Under the pieces are notes generated by a model. That model made no database searches. It saw only the letters and a list, made by a program, of their open reading frames with translations, and was not told the DNA's origin. Of a stretch of 36,084 nt of DNA, positions 9,061 through 17,669 are shown in pieces. Numbering within the stretch: the first letter of the stretch is position 1; every line of letters starts with the position of its first letter. The DNA is from Fidelibacterota bacterium MT.SAG.3. GTDB lineage: Bacteria; Fidelibacterota; SORT01. The position numbers and the translations under genes were made by a program. Location: the NCBI GenBank assembly GCA_004402895.1, contig SORT01000016.1:1-36084 (forward strand), given 5' to 3'.

Positions 9061-9382
9061 GGAATCAAGCCTACAATCGATGCTATAAAGCATTACTACA
9101 CTATTTTTAGTAAGCAACGATTAATTTCGACGACCATTATTCTCCCTGTACAACTTCAATGAGCAAGAAGAAGAAATGTTTGTTGAAAGTAATAAAAAAC
9201 AATTAATCCTAAAGCTTAATAATCTGTTTTCTTCTAGAAAGTATTATGATCAGCTTAGAGTCTATCAATGTGATTTCCTTAGAAAAAGGATAATATTTCA
9301 TTCGAAAAATAATGGCGCATCGAGGAAGATAGATGATATTTTATGCTCTACGCCCAAAGTTAATCAGGTATTTTTATATTGA
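9061..9382 (+). pseudogene. Degraded paralogue of the 6598-8202 gene (C-terminal part)
   Basis: From ATG 9176 an open frame gives 68 residues that align with the last 60 residues of the 6598-8202 protein: QLILKLNNLFSSRKYY against HLISKVNNLLASDKYL, and RIIFHSKNNGASRKIDDIL against RIHLHSNLHGAAERIGNIL. The match extends upstream to YNFNEQEEE, which corresponds to YYFDKVEEE. Further upstream, in another frame (9061 on), KQRLISTTIIL resembles NTRILITTISL. A frameshift and a deletion therefore separate the two pieces. The N-terminal part is gone. The 8929-9060 stretch before it is AT-rich and I see no gene in it. Confidence 0.7.
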
Positions 9383-10608
9383 TTCAGAATTTTTACAACA
9401 TAGTCAGAGCCAATAAAGAAGTAATAACTAATCAATTTTATAATACGCTACGGTTCGTGCTTTCTGTTCTGATTTCGATGGCTTCAATTAAGTTAATCAC
9501 TTCTTATCTTGATCCCGAGCAATTCGGTATTTACAGATACGTTCTTTCGGTTGCAGGTATATGCAGAATTACGATAATGACGGGTGTAGGTAAGATTCTG
9601 AGCGGTTATGTTAGAAGGGAATACCATGGATCAGTTCAAGAAAGTACTTTACTAAGCTTTAAAACAGGATCTTTAGGAGTATTGGTATTGGTGATGTTTG
9701 GATTTTATTCGCTTATTGAAACGCAAAATCGTGTAGAGTCAATATTGTTTTTTGTATCTGCTGCGGTCTTTTTACCATATTATATTTTTCCTAGATTTGA
9801 ATTCATATTAGGTGGGTTAGAAAAATTTAAAGAAATCCTTTTATTTAGAATAGGATCAAAGATAATTTTAATTTCAGCTGCTTTGATAGTTCTCGTGTTA
9901 TTTGACCAAGGAATTTTGATCTATGGGATAAGCCAACTGGTTTTAGCATCATTCCTGTTCGCACTGCTTTTTATTTACAGCAAGAGACAATTGAGCAACG
10001 ACAAGGTAGATCTGGGTTTTAAAAGACATTCCTTTATGATATCATTGATCGCCCTCGGAAGTGTGATTACAGTGCCTGGCATTCAGGTTTACTTGAAAAG
10101 TTCCATAGGAATTACAGAGTTAGCTTATTTTGTTGTTGCTACGAGCATCTCCACAAGGATTACCGCTGTTGTAAAACCAATAATTCAACCAGTTACTCTA
10201 AAGATAATGAAAAATACCAAAAATCGCTATCGGTCTTACGTCATCAAACTAACGCTTCCAATGTTGTTTTTCGGATTGTTCCTGTATTTGATACTATATA
10301 TGAGCATAGATACCTTCGGTCAATATATAGTGAGTAAGGAATATGAGATTTCCCTTTTATACGCGAAATTATTAGGTATTGTAATTATTTTAGCTCCATT
10401 ATATTCATTATATAATTCATATGTAGTGTTTGAAAAGCTTAATAAAGCTTTCTCTGTTAGTTTATATTCTAATCAATTAGCTACAATAATCGGATATGTT
10501 CTGTTTGTCGATAAATTCGGCGTGAAAGCTATTGCTTTCTCAAACTTGGCTGCTGTATTTGTAAGTATAGTAGTAATGGCTTATAGTATACTAAGGGACA
10601 AGGAATAA
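9379..10608 (+). CDS. wzx: Wzx-type polysaccharide flippase (MATE/MVF-like)
   Basis: A 409-aa integral membrane protein with about 10-12 hydrophobic helices and few charged residues within them. The N-terminal amphipathic segment is followed by LVLSVLISMASIKLI-like and YLDPEQFGIYRYV sequence, characteristic of PST/Wzx O-antigen flippases that move lipid-linked repeat units across the inner membrane. The start is TTG 9379, which overlaps the stop of the upstream pseudogene by 4 bases. Other start codons a little downstream are possible. With the Wzy-like polymerase/ligase at 13130 it implies Wzx/Wzy-dependent assembly. Confidence 0.8.
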   Translation: MIQNFYNIVRANKEVITNQFYNTLRFVLSVLISMASIKLITSYLDPEQFGIYRYVLSVAGICRITIMTGVGKILSGYVRREYHGSVQESTLLSFKTGSLGVLVLVMFGFYSLIETQNRVESILFFVSAAVFLPYYIFPRFEFILGGLEKFKEILLFRIGSKIILISAALIVLVLFDQGILIYGISQLVLASFLFALLFIYSKRQLSNDKVDLGFKRHSFMISLIALGSVITVPGIQVYLKSSIGITELAYFVVATSISTRITAVVKPIIQPVTLKIMKNTKNRYRSYVIKLTLPMLFFGLFLYLILYMSIDTFGQYIVSKEYEISLLYAKLLGIVIILAPLYSLYNSYVVFEKLNKAFSVSLYSNQLATIIGYVLFVDKFGVKAIAFSNLAAVFVSIVVMAYSILRDKE

Positions 10609-10623
10609 GTGGCAGCTACTTAA

Positions 10624-10731
10624 GTTGAGATACAGCATTTCTTTGAAGTGATTACAAAACAAATCGAATGTCACACGAGGATAGAACATGCTAGAAGAGT
10701 TGTTCAGATTATAACCTCGGTATCGAAGTGA
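10624..10731 (+). pseudogene. C-terminal stump of a WbpB/WlbA-like Gfo/Idh/MocA dehydrogenase
   Basis: Between two stops a 35-codon frame reads VEIQHFFEVITKQIE, then RIEHARRVVQIITSVSK and TGA. The second half resembles the end of WlbA/WbpB-type UDP-sugar 3-dehydrogenases (pattern R-I-E-D-A-R-P-S-I-E-L-V). The rest of the gene is missing. It lies directly before a WbpD-like acetyltransferase remnant, which is where that dehydrogenase sits in wbp/wlb operons. The assignment rests on a short match plus context. Confidence 0.5.
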
Positions 10732-10995
10732 TTGATAATTAGCAAAACAGCGATTGTAAAGGACTTTGAGATAGTTAATGATACAAATATTTGGGAGTTT
10801 GCTAATATTTATAAATACGAAATTGGAAATGACTGTAACATTGGATCTTATGTAGAAATCCAGAATGGAGTTAAAATAGGTGATCGGGTAGCAATATCAT
10901 CCCACTCGTTCATATGCTCACTTGTGGAGGTGGAAGACGATGTTTTCGTTGGGCATGGAGTTATGACAATAAATGAGATAACTCACTTAAAGTAA
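10732..10995 (+). pseudogene. Truncated hexapeptide-repeat N-acetyltransferase (WbpD/WlbB-like)
   Basis: The first 87 residues of a left-handed beta-helix acyltransferase: WEFANIYKYEIGNDCNIGSY, VEIQNGVKIGDRVAISS, then VFVGHGVMTINE, the start of the loop that normally continues as ND-xx-P-R-A. A stop at 10993-10995 ends it after THLK. Family members are about 190 aa, so more than half, including the CoA-binding coils, is absent. Start TTG 10732 directly follows the stop of the dehydrogenase stump. The next bases belong to a convergent gene. It probably was the 3-N-acetyltransferase of a diacetamido-sugar pathway. Confidence 0.75.
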
Positions 10996-11017
10996 TATTT
11001 CACAGTAACTTTTATAT

Positions 11018-11998
11018 TTATCCTTCGACGTTTTTGTGCTCAACTGTAAACACTCCAGTATGGGATAAATCATATTTTTGCCAAAGCTCTCTAGGACTGA
11101 ATCTTTCACCTTTCTCTAAAAACTGCTCTATAACAATGAATCCGTCACCGGTTGCAATATATAGCTGGTCATGGCCGGAGCGTAAGAAAAAAGACCCCGG
11201 GGTCATATTTTCGAATTTTTCACTTGGGATTATCACTTTAAAAATATGGAATTCATTCTCTCCGTAAGACACGGTTGGACACTGAAATTGTGGAAATATG
11301 AATGCTCGAATATAATTAAATACTTCAACGCTGGATAAAGTCCAATCAATTTGTATATCAGTAAAGTCTATTGAGCTTAACGAATGATATGTAGCCTTAG
11401 ATTTATCTTGATGCTCGCCGACATGCTTACCTGTTATTAATTTAGGCAGAGTTTCAGCGAATAATTCAATTCCAGTACTTGTACATTTTTGGTAAACATC
11501 TTGAGCGTTGTATTCGTCTTTGATCCTGAAGGATTTTTCCCCAATAATATCACCTGTATCTATTCCTAGGTCCATATAATGAATAGTCACTCCGGCTTCT
11601 TCATCTCCATTAAGAAGAGTCCATGCAATTGTGTAAACACCCCGATTTCGTGGAAGAAGCGAAAAATGAACATTTATACATCCAAGTTCAGGATAATTTA
11701 GAACAGATCTCTTAATTATTTTTTCGTATTGGAAAGAAAATAGGAAGTCTAATTTTCTACCTCGGCATAGCTTCTCTATATCAGCTAGCGAAATCACTTT
11801 AGGTTTCAAAACCGGTATGTTTCGGTCGAGCGCAAATTTGATTAACGATTTCTGCCAGTTGTCTTTAGGAATATCTACACTGTGACCTATAATTCCTAAA
11901 ATGTTAATTTGTGGATTATCGACAAGAATCCTAGAACACTCTACACCAAGGTCATTTTTTCCTGAGATTATTACATTTAATGGATTACCGATTTCCAT
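11018..11998 (-). CDS. Two-domain formyltransferase (Fmt/ArnA-N-like sugar formyltransferase)
   Basis: A 326-aa protein with an N-terminal formyltransferase domain and a C-terminal OB-like domain. Catalytic residues are Asn109 and His111 (INVHFSLLPRNRG) and Asp in LGIDTGDII. The C-terminal part has the IDWTLSSVEVFNYIRAF pattern shared by Fmt and the ArnA transformylase domain. HFSLLP replaces the usual HPSLLP. It is the only minus-strand gene of the polysaccharide locus and sits between two broken genes of the same pathway. ATG 11998 has AAGGAA at 12004-12009 as its ribosome site. A housekeeping Fmt is unlikely in this position, but cannot be excluded. Confidence 0.75.
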   Translation of the reverse strand: MEIGNPLNVIISGKNDLGVECSRILVDNPQINILGIIGHSVDIPKDNWQKSLIKFALDRNIPVLKPKVISLADIEKLCRGRKLDFLFSFQYEKIIKRSVLNYPELGCINVHFSLLPRNRGVYTIAWTLLNGDEEAGVTIHYMDLGIDTGDIIGEKSFRIKDEYNAQDVYQKCTSTGIELFAETLPKLITGKHVGEHQDKSKATYHSLSSIDFTDIQIDWTLSSVEVFNYIRAFIFPQFQCPTVSYGENEFHIFKVIIPSEKFENMTPGSFFLRSGHDQLYIATGDGFIVIEQFLEKGERFSPRELWQKYDLSHTGVFTVEHKNVEG

Positions 11999-12158
11999 CT
12001 TGGATTCCTTATATATGCGTTACCAATATTTAGATTTACGAATTTATCTGGATAATTTAATCAATATCCATGAGCTTATCCTATTCCAATGTAATGTTTG
12101 GAATTATATATTATCAATATTATTTTTTCGGACGAAAAAGCTAGGAAGTCTTTATAAA

Positions 12159-12965
12159 ATGGAATCAACGATGAATGAAATAATAAATATACCTTTAGTA
12201 GATTTAAAGGCGCAGTATGATACAATAAAATCTGAAATAGATTCTGAAATGCAAGCTGTTATAAACAAAACAGCTTTTATTGGTGGGGAGTGGGTATCGA
12301 AATTTGAGGCAGCGTATGCTAAGGCATATGAAGTAAAACGTTGTATTAGCTGTGCAAACGGTACCGATGCGATTTATATTACCCTCAAAGTATTGGGCAT
12401 AGGGTCTGGTGATGAGGTAATAACAGTAGCAAGCTCATGGATTTCTACTTCTGAGACTATATCTCAAACTGGTGCCAAACCAGTTTTTGTAGATATTGAT
12501 CCAGATTATTACTTGATAGATATTTCAAAGATCGAGGAAAAAATTACATCAAAGACTAAAGCGATTATTCCCGTTCACATCTATGGACAACCCGTTCAGA
12601 TGGATGAAGTAAAAGAAATATGCGACTCCCATGGACTCTACCTCATAGAAGATTGTGCACAAGCAGTTTTTGCAGAATATAAGGGACAACGTGTAGGTAC
12701 ATTCGGAATCACTGGAACATTCAGTTTTTTCCCCAGGCAAAAATCTTGGTGCCTACGGTGATAGGGGAGCAATTATATCTAACGATGATGAATTCGCTTT
12801 ACGCTGAGCGATCAGGCTAGGAAGAAGATCACATCGATAAGCACATTAACAATCGATCGGATTGTTCAACACAGCGTGATTCTCGAACTCAATCTGCCTA
12901 GTTACACGCTTTAGAAGTCCAAAAAGAAAATAGCCGGATAGATCCATGATAAAAGCGAAAAAAGG
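12159..12965 (+). pseudogene. Frameshifted WbpE/WlbC-like DegT aminotransferase
   Basis: From ATG 12159 (AGGAAG upstream) the frame reads a clear DegT aminotransferase start: PLVDLKAQYDTIKSEID, then GTDAIYITLKVLGIGSGDEV and LIEDCAQAVFAEYKGQRVG. Near 12730 a run of four C has one base too many. The frame is lost at FSFFP; restoring it gives PGKNLGAYGDRGAIISND, the PLP-Lys segment. A TGA follows after FALR. Later scraps (SKKKIAG near 12920-12940) are broken by more stops. About 60% of the protein is recognisable. Together with the stumps at 10624-10995 it would complete a WbpB-D-E set. Confidence 0.85.
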
Positions 12966-13129
12966 AGGAATTACTCTACAAAAAAACGGGAATTATAATT
13001 GTCGTTGAACATTTTCGAATTTAGCCTTCCAGTCGGAATTAAATTCTAATTAGTTCGTCTGATGCTTTTATTGTTGTTTTTCATTAAATTGCTCCCGCTT
13101 CAATAATTATTTTAGGTTGGTTTTATAGA

Positions 13130-15322
13130 ATGAAATGGAACAGTGTCAAAATCCAAAGCTACTTACTAGTATTCTATCTTCTCCAAACACCATTTGACGG
13201 AGGAGGCTTCGAGCTTTACCAGCAGGCCATCTCCACTCTGTCGATACTTCTTTTTTGGGTTCTTCAATTTTCTAGGAGTAAAATTAAAGCGCAAGATCTA
13301 GTATTCAAAGCCCCAGTTACATTAAAGTATTTTGTAATATTTCTAATTCTTTCCTGTCTCTCCGTAATTTGGAGCGTAGATAGGGCAGTTAGCTCTTGGG
13401 TAATACTCTATTGGGTGAACCATTTTTTGTTCCTCATGGCAGTCTACAGACATTTCAGCGACCGAAACGAATACATGATGATAATTAAACAATACGTTCT
13501 ACCGCTCTCTGCCATTATGTCTATCTGGGGCATTTATCAATTTTGGACTGTTTCGGTAAAAACGATAGGATGGGAAGGCCACTCAGATTGGGGTCGCTCA
13601 GAAGCGATGTTTGCCCAAGCTAACAGCCTTGGCGGGTATCTGAGCATTATTCTTGTTCTATTAATAGTGTTATATCTCTATGAAAAAAGATTGCGAAGAT
13701 GCATCATTCTTTATTTCTTTTTCTTGTTAATATTTACAACCTTTATTACAACTTACTCGAGGGCCAGCTGGGTATCGTTTTTTATTTCTGCTTCCTTATT
13801 CTTATTTCTGATTGGATTGAAACATATTAAAGTACTACTGCCTAAGCTTATCTCTCTGCTATCGGGAATGGTCATGATATTCATGTTACTCTCTGAGATA
13901 CCGGAATCGAATGTTCTATCGAGGGTTCAATCAATTACCGCAGAAAACTATATGCCCACAGGGCTTCGAGGTAGAATAACAAATTTATGGATTCCCGCGT
14001 GGAAGCTCTTCTTAGAAAATCCCCTGGTCGGAACAGGAGTTGGGACTTATCACCTGACATTTTATTCGAAAAGTGAAGTAGATTATTCCGTTCAGATCTG
14101 GATGGCGCACAACGACTATGTGCAATTCTTATCAGAAATAGGATTTATAGGGACAGCGGCGATAATTACCTTCTTAATAATTTATCTTTTTTATGGATTT
14201 CGCATGTCGCTGAAATTAAAGAAATCAAAGGATCTCTTTTCTGACAAAGGCTTATTGGTTATTGGAGTATATGCTGCTACCTTAAGCCCCATTCTTCACT
14301 CGATAGTAGATTTTGACCTTCGCACTTCCGGTGTATTTGCTCTCTTTTTATTTCTTTCTTCGATGGTCTGGCATGAGAGTGAAAAACTTAAAATAGTAGC
14401 TCCTGTCAACTTAAACGTTAATTCTAAGTTCTTGCCATATTCAATTCTTAAAATTGTACTAGGCCTTCTTGCGTTTTTCATATTATATCTGTCGGCAACT
14501 ACAGTAATTGCTGATTACTACTTTGATAAGGCACTAAAAAGTGAATCGGAGGAAGCTTACATAAGCGGAATCAGTTACGCGAAAAAAGCTGTAAGTATAA
14601 AAGAAGGAGTCTCGAGCTACCACGAATTTCTCGGCAGGAATTATATGCGTTATGCGCTTTTCGCGGAAGATAGTCTAGATAGGGTAAATACCGCATTTAA
14701 GAGTGAAGAAGAGTACTTGCTGGCAATAAAGAAAAGCCGAATGACCTTTTTAAATTATCTTGGTCTGGCTGATCTTTACCAAAAGAGGAGTGATTTATTT
14801 GATTCGGTAGACGTTAAGGTGAACGATCTTTATGAAAAAGCGATTCAGGTCTATCCGGCTAATAACAATTTGAGATTTAAGTTCGCCGAGATTCTGATGA
14901 GGGTTGGCCTATATGATGAAGCGATTGAGAGCCTCGAACATACCTTGGGAAGGGGACGTCGAGTCAGCGACGCGCAAACCCTGCTTGCCGAAGCGTACCG
15001 GCTCGATGGCAGGAAGGATGATGCACTTGTTTCAGTTGAAAATAAACTATCCAAAGAACCAGATGATGGATTTGCCAACTTCATTAAAGGGAATATACTT
15101 GCGGATTTGGGCAGATTCGATGAATCTATAAATCATTATACGAGAGCGATTGAGGGAAGTGATGGTGATAATCGATTCGATGCCATGAAACAGCTTGCTC
15201 TGACCTATCTGAAAAGTGGTGACACTAAAAAATCAGAAGAAGCTTTGAATAATATATTGACGGAAAGACCCGAAGACAGATTCTCGATCGAATTGCTGGG
15301 TTTCCTAAAAGAGATTCCTTAA
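13130..15322 (+). CDS. O-antigen polymerase/ligase (Wzy/WaaL family) with C-terminal TPR repeats
   Basis: A 730-aa inner-membrane protein. Residues 1 to about 470 form 10-12 hydrophobic helices. The large periplasmic loop contains GLRGRITNLWIPAW, NPLVGTGVGTYHLTF and AHNDYVQFLSEIGFIG, the Wzy_C signature (Arg and His residues implicated in chain transfer). From about residue 540, helical TPR-like repeats follow (LADLYQKRSDLF, IYP-type turns, LAEAYRLDGRKDDA, LALTYLKSGDTKKSEEAL). Membrane ligase plus TPR is a known architecture for exopolysaccharide polymerases and glycan ligases. ATG 13130 has only a weak ribosome site. Confidence 0.85.
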   Translation: MKWNSVKIQSYLLVFYLLQTPFDGGGFELYQQAISTLSILLFWVLQFSRSKIKAQDLVFKAPVTLKYFVIFLILSCLSVIWSVDRAVSSWVILYWVNHFLFLMAVYRHFSDRNEYMMIIKQYVLPLSAIMSIWGIYQFWTVSVKTIGWEGHSDWGRSEAMFAQANSLGGYLSIILVLLIVLYLYEKRLRRCIILYFFFLLIFTTFITTYSRASWVSFFISASLFLFLIGLKHIKVLLPKLISLLSGMVMIFMLLSEIPESNVLSRVQSITAENYMPTGLRGRITNLWIPAWKLFLENPLVGTGVGTYHLTFYSKSEVDYSVQIWMAHNDYVQFLSEIGFIGTAAIITFLIIYLFYGFRMSLKLKKSKDLFSDKGLLVIGVYAATLSPILHSIVDFDLRTSGVFALFLFLSSMVWHESEKLKIVAPVNLNVNSKFLPYSILKIVLGLLAFFILYLSATTVIADYYFDKALKSESEEAYISGISYAKKAVSIKEGVSSYHEFLGRNYMRYALFAEDSLDRVNTAFKSEEEYLLAIKKSRMTFLNYLGLADLYQKRSDLFDSVDVKVNDLYEKAIQVYPANNNLRFKFAEILMRVGLYDEAIESLEHTLGRGRRVSDAQTLLAEAYRLDGRKDDALVSVENKLSKEPDDGFANFIKGNILADLGRFDESINHYTRAIEGSDGDNRFDAMKQLALTYLKSGDTKKSEEALNNILTERPEDRFSIELLGFLKEIP

Positions 15323-15904
15323 GATTGAGAATGAGCGTCTGATCTTAATCTTGCAAAAACTCTATTAAAAAGAAAACCTTCAAGAGTGTAGATACTCCAG
15401 ACCTTCTCGAAAGCAGCGTAGCAGGCGGAGCGATCCTGCTGATATGACTTTGCTAATATTTATTTTCTTTGTAGTCTCGATTTCCTTGATGAGGATCAGC
15501 GGTCTACTGCCGGCTTTGATCAAATAGTCTAAATATCACTATTGAAGATCATCTATCCTTACAACCGCGCTTTAAACGATTAAGATAAACTAAATCCGCT
15601 CATTCGTGCATCACAAATTATGTTTAAGAAAAGTAGAGACCGACAATCAGGCGTTGAGTCGATTCCTAAATGCCCATTAGCGAGTATTAAAAGAAATATA
15701 TGTAAATTTTTCAGTATATGTAAAGGGAGAGTGGAAGAGCTATTAGTAACGAAAATCTGGTGTTTTTACAACTGTGCGTCCTTTCTTCGCCAGATGAATA
15801 TTCAGCAGATAAAGTTACACTATTCTGCCAGTAAGATCCAGCTTTCAAATTTATCTCTATTCAAAGAAAGTTATTCGTTAAATATAAATCGAGAGAGGGT
15901 AAGG
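15323..15904 (+). other. Long gene-poor stretch after the polysaccharide locus
   Basis: No convincing gene. An inverted repeat AGCAGG/CCTGCT (15420-15425 and 15435-15440, 9-base loop) sits just before a 27-codon hydrophobic frame (ATG 15444) that might be a fragment of a membrane protein. An open frame from 15620 runs into the next gene, but its first 95 codons look non-coding (mixed, Cys-rich, no ribosome site), so the start of that gene was set at 15905. Confidence 0.4.
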
Positions 15905-16213
15905 ATGAAAAATAACCATTACAATTTTGAGGGGCTTTGGTTCGAAATATACAAAAAGATTCTAAAGTTGAACGATGGTCTCGGTGATAAAGGACTTGAC
16001 AAGGGGCAGCTAAGAGAAGTGGCGACCACGATCTTCATAGCTCAATCCAATAAAGGGGTCGTCCGGCCCTATAACTTCAGCAGGTTTCAGAGGGAAGTTC
16101 TCAAATTGACAGCTCCGGCAAAGGACAGAGCGCTCCAGCAGGCGATAATAGAGAGCATCAGCGACCTGACGGGAAATGGCAATGCGACGGAGGTCTATTC
16201 GGAGCAGAAATGA
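15905..16213 (+). CDS. Hypothetical protein, 102 aa
   Basis: Not recognised. The reading frame is open from 15620, but ATG 15905 has a good ribosome site (GAGAGGG at 15893-15899) and from there the composition becomes protein-like: a helical, charged small protein with IYKKILKLNDGLGDKG near the start and RPYNFSRFQREVLKLTAP in the middle. There are no Cys motifs and no membrane segment. It stands alone, followed by a 250-base spacer. It could be a regulatory or structural small protein; no function is proposed. Confidence 0.55.
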   Translation: MKNNHYNFEGLWFEIYKKILKLNDGLGDKGLDKGQLREVATTIFIAQSNKGVVRPYNFSRFQREVLKLTAPAKDRALQQAIIESISDLTGNGNATEVYSEQK

Positions 16214-16393
16214 GGCAAGAAGCGAAAATCTTTGTTTCCATGAGTATTGCAAGATAACCCCTCGGAGTATATCAACGATGTATCACCAGGGCAAAGTATC
16301 CAGCAGGAGTTTACAAAGGAGCTCTTTCAATCGCGCCTTGGAAGAGCTCTCTCTTAAGAAAAAGAGTCATGGCTCTATTAAAAAGGCTCGATC

Positions 16394-16431
16394 CCGTTAG
16401 ATTCACCGGTGCATCTGTTAAATCTAATCGG
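16394..16431 (+). terminator. Stem-loop in the spacer before the HAD phosphatase gene
   Basis: CCGTTAGATT at 16394-16403 pairs with AATCTAATCGG at 16421-16431 (10 pairs with one bulged T, 17-base loop), followed by TATTATTGT. The T-run is poor, so termination is likely weak. A second inverted repeat, GAGCTCTT/AAGAGCTC (16319-16326, 16342-16349), lies just upstream. Confidence 0.35.
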
Positions 16432-16470
16432 TATTATTGTACAAAGTGAAACTCAGTTCAGGTGGATATG

Positions 16471-17082
16471 ATGATCGAGGTGATAGTATTTGATTTAGGC
16501 GGCGTAATAGTCAACGTAAATTTTAACTCCGCCCTGGGAATGCTGTTTGATAATTCAGGAAAGTTGAACGCCGCGTTACCAAATTATTTATCTATTTCGA
16601 ATTTAATGCAAGAGTATGAGACCGGCAAGATCGGCGCGCCAGATTTTCATGAACGTTTGGTGGACCATCTTGGATTAGAGCTCTCTTTCGAGGACTTCAT
16701 AACCTCTTCAAACGAGGCGATTGAGCCGGGAGAGGACGGAATTGAAAGTATCGTAAGATCACTTGGAGAGGAGTACCGATTGGCTATTCTTTCAAATACG
16801 AACCCCATACATTTCGAGCATATAAAGAAAAAATATGCCATGATCGGATTGTTTGAGCACATTATACTCTCCTACGAGATCGGAGTCATGAAACCGGCGG
16901 TATTAGCTTATGAAAAATTAATTGCCGCTACTTCCAAGTCGCCTCTAAAGCTTCTTTTCATTGACGATAGGATCGAAAATATCAATGCCGCAAAAGAGTT
17001 AGGCATCGATGGAATACATTACAGATCTGTCGAAAATCTAAGAAGAGAGCTCGAGAAGAGGAATATAAAAGTGAAGGAATGA
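16471..17082 (+). CDS. HAD-IA family phosphatase (YihX/haloacid dehalogenase-like)
   Basis: A soluble hydrolase of the HAD superfamily, about 203 aa, which dephosphorylates a small phosphorylated metabolite. Motif I is VFDLGGVIVNVNF (nucleophile Asp), motif II AILSNTNPIHF (the Thr/Asn pair of HAD-IA), the Lys of motif III is in MKPAVLAYEKLI, and motif IV is LFIDDRIENI. The helical cap lies between residues 15 and 85. The start was chosen at ATG 16471, 5 bases after AGGTGG; GTG 16462 would place the ribosome site inside the gene. Neighbours give no clue to the substrate. Confidence 0.8.
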   Translation: MIEVIVFDLGGVIVNVNFNSALGMLFDNSGKLNAALPNYLSISNLMQEYETGKIGAPDFHERLVDHLGLELSFEDFITSSNEAIEPGEDGIESIVRSLGEEYRLAILSNTNPIHFEHIKKKYAMIGLFEHIILSYEIGVMKPAVLAYEKLIAATSKSPLKLLFIDDRIENINAAKELGIDGIHYRSVENLRRELEKRNIKVKE

Positions 17083-17126
17083 ATCTTTCGATTTTGATTT
17101 AGATAAGTCTGTTTAATCTGGTGTAA

Positions 17127-17153
17127 CTCTCTCCCGCGCGAGTATAGAGAGAG
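17127..17153 (+). terminator. Possible weak terminator after the HAD gene
   Basis: CTCTCTC (17127-17133) and GAGAGAG (17147-17153) form a 7-pair stem with a 13-base loop containing CGCGCG, 45 bases after the phosphatase stop. No T-run follows directly. Confidence 0.3.
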
Positions 17154-17250
17154 AAATTCCTACTTATTTTAGCGTATATGTATTGTAGAGGAGCCTATTT
17201 AATTCCCTTCATCTCAGTATTCTATTCTCATTTTCTGATCTTTACGTTGA

Positions 17251-17415
17251 AGAAGGGTTGGAGTAAGCTCCAAAAAGGTTGATGAGGAGAGGGTAGAATT
17301 TGATCGGTCTCTGCTTGAGGATAAATCAAACACTGTAACTGATGTCTGTAAGGCGCTCGGGATCAGAAAGTCGACACTCTACCACTATCTTAAAAAGTCG
17401 AAAAAAGATGAATAA
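17251..17415 (+). pseudogene. C-terminal stump of a serine recombinase (resolvase/invertase HTH)
   Basis: A frame open only between the stops at 17248-17250 and 17413-17415 reads RRVGVSSKKVDEERV, then SLLEDKSNTVTDVCKALGI and RKSTLYHYLKK. This matches the end of small serine recombinases: a basic linker, then the HTH_7 DNA-binding domain with the A-K-x-L-G-I-S-R-S-T-L-Y-R-Y-L pattern. The catalytic Ser domain is missing. It lies about 100 bases upstream of the unusual operon that begins at 17523, so it may be the relic of an integration or inversion enzyme. Confidence 0.7.
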
Positions 17416-17465
17416 TGATATAAAATAAATACGCTCAAAAGGGTATGTGCAGTAAAGTAACCGGA

Positions 17466-17486
17466 GATCACACGCGTGGTCTTTTT
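17466..17486 (+). terminator. Rho-independent terminator or attenuator before the cryptic operon
   Basis: GATCAC (17466-17471), loop ACGC, GTGGTC (17476-17481), then TTTTT (17482-17486). The stem has six pairs with one T-G. It lies only 36 bases before the first gene of the operon, leaving little room for a promoter between. It may end upstream transcription or act as an attenuator on a promoter further left (an AT-rich TATAAA is near 17420). Confidence 0.6.
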
Positions 17487-17522
17487 CCATTTCTAACAAA
17501 CAACACAAAGAAGGAGAATAAC

Positions 17523-17669
17523 ATGATCAATCCAGAAAACATCGAACGGATAGAAGTTACAACAAGGTGGGTTTCGGTAGTTGCTGCGGCTATCCTGGTA
17601 GGAATTCAGTTCACCCGGCTTGTCCAAACCCCGAACGAAGAATCTTCCGTTGACAAGCGAGAAAAGTGA
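17523..17669 (+). CDS. Small single-pass membrane protein, 48 aa
   Basis: First gene of the compact operon. ATG 17523 lies 6 bases after AAGGAG (17511-17516), a near-ideal ribosome site. The protein has a short polar N-terminus, one hydrophobic helix (about residues 17-33, VSVVAAAILVGIQF) and a charged tail. No family recognised. It overlaps the next gene in another frame. Tiny one-helix proteins at the head of an operon are common in phage and plasmid modules (general knowledge), but nothing specific can be claimed. Confidence 0.65.
   Translation: MINPENIERIEVTTRWVSVVAAAILVGIQFTRLVQTPNEESSVDKREK

Noticed and set aside
12083-12104. ATTCCA-N10-TGGAAT inverted repeat upstream of the broken aminotransferase
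   Set aside because: Only six pairs in very AT-rich DNA and next to a dead gene, so chance is likely.
11901-12158. Upstream extension of the aminotransferase frame
   Set aside because: It overlaps the start of the opposite-strand formyltransferase and its translation is unlike the family. ATG 12159 is followed at once by the conserved start.
16176-16400. 74-codon frame with Arg/Ser-rich protein
   Set aside because: Overlaps the 15905 gene, lacks a ribosome site and has random-looking composition. A different frame (16247-16357) looks slightly better but is also unsupported.
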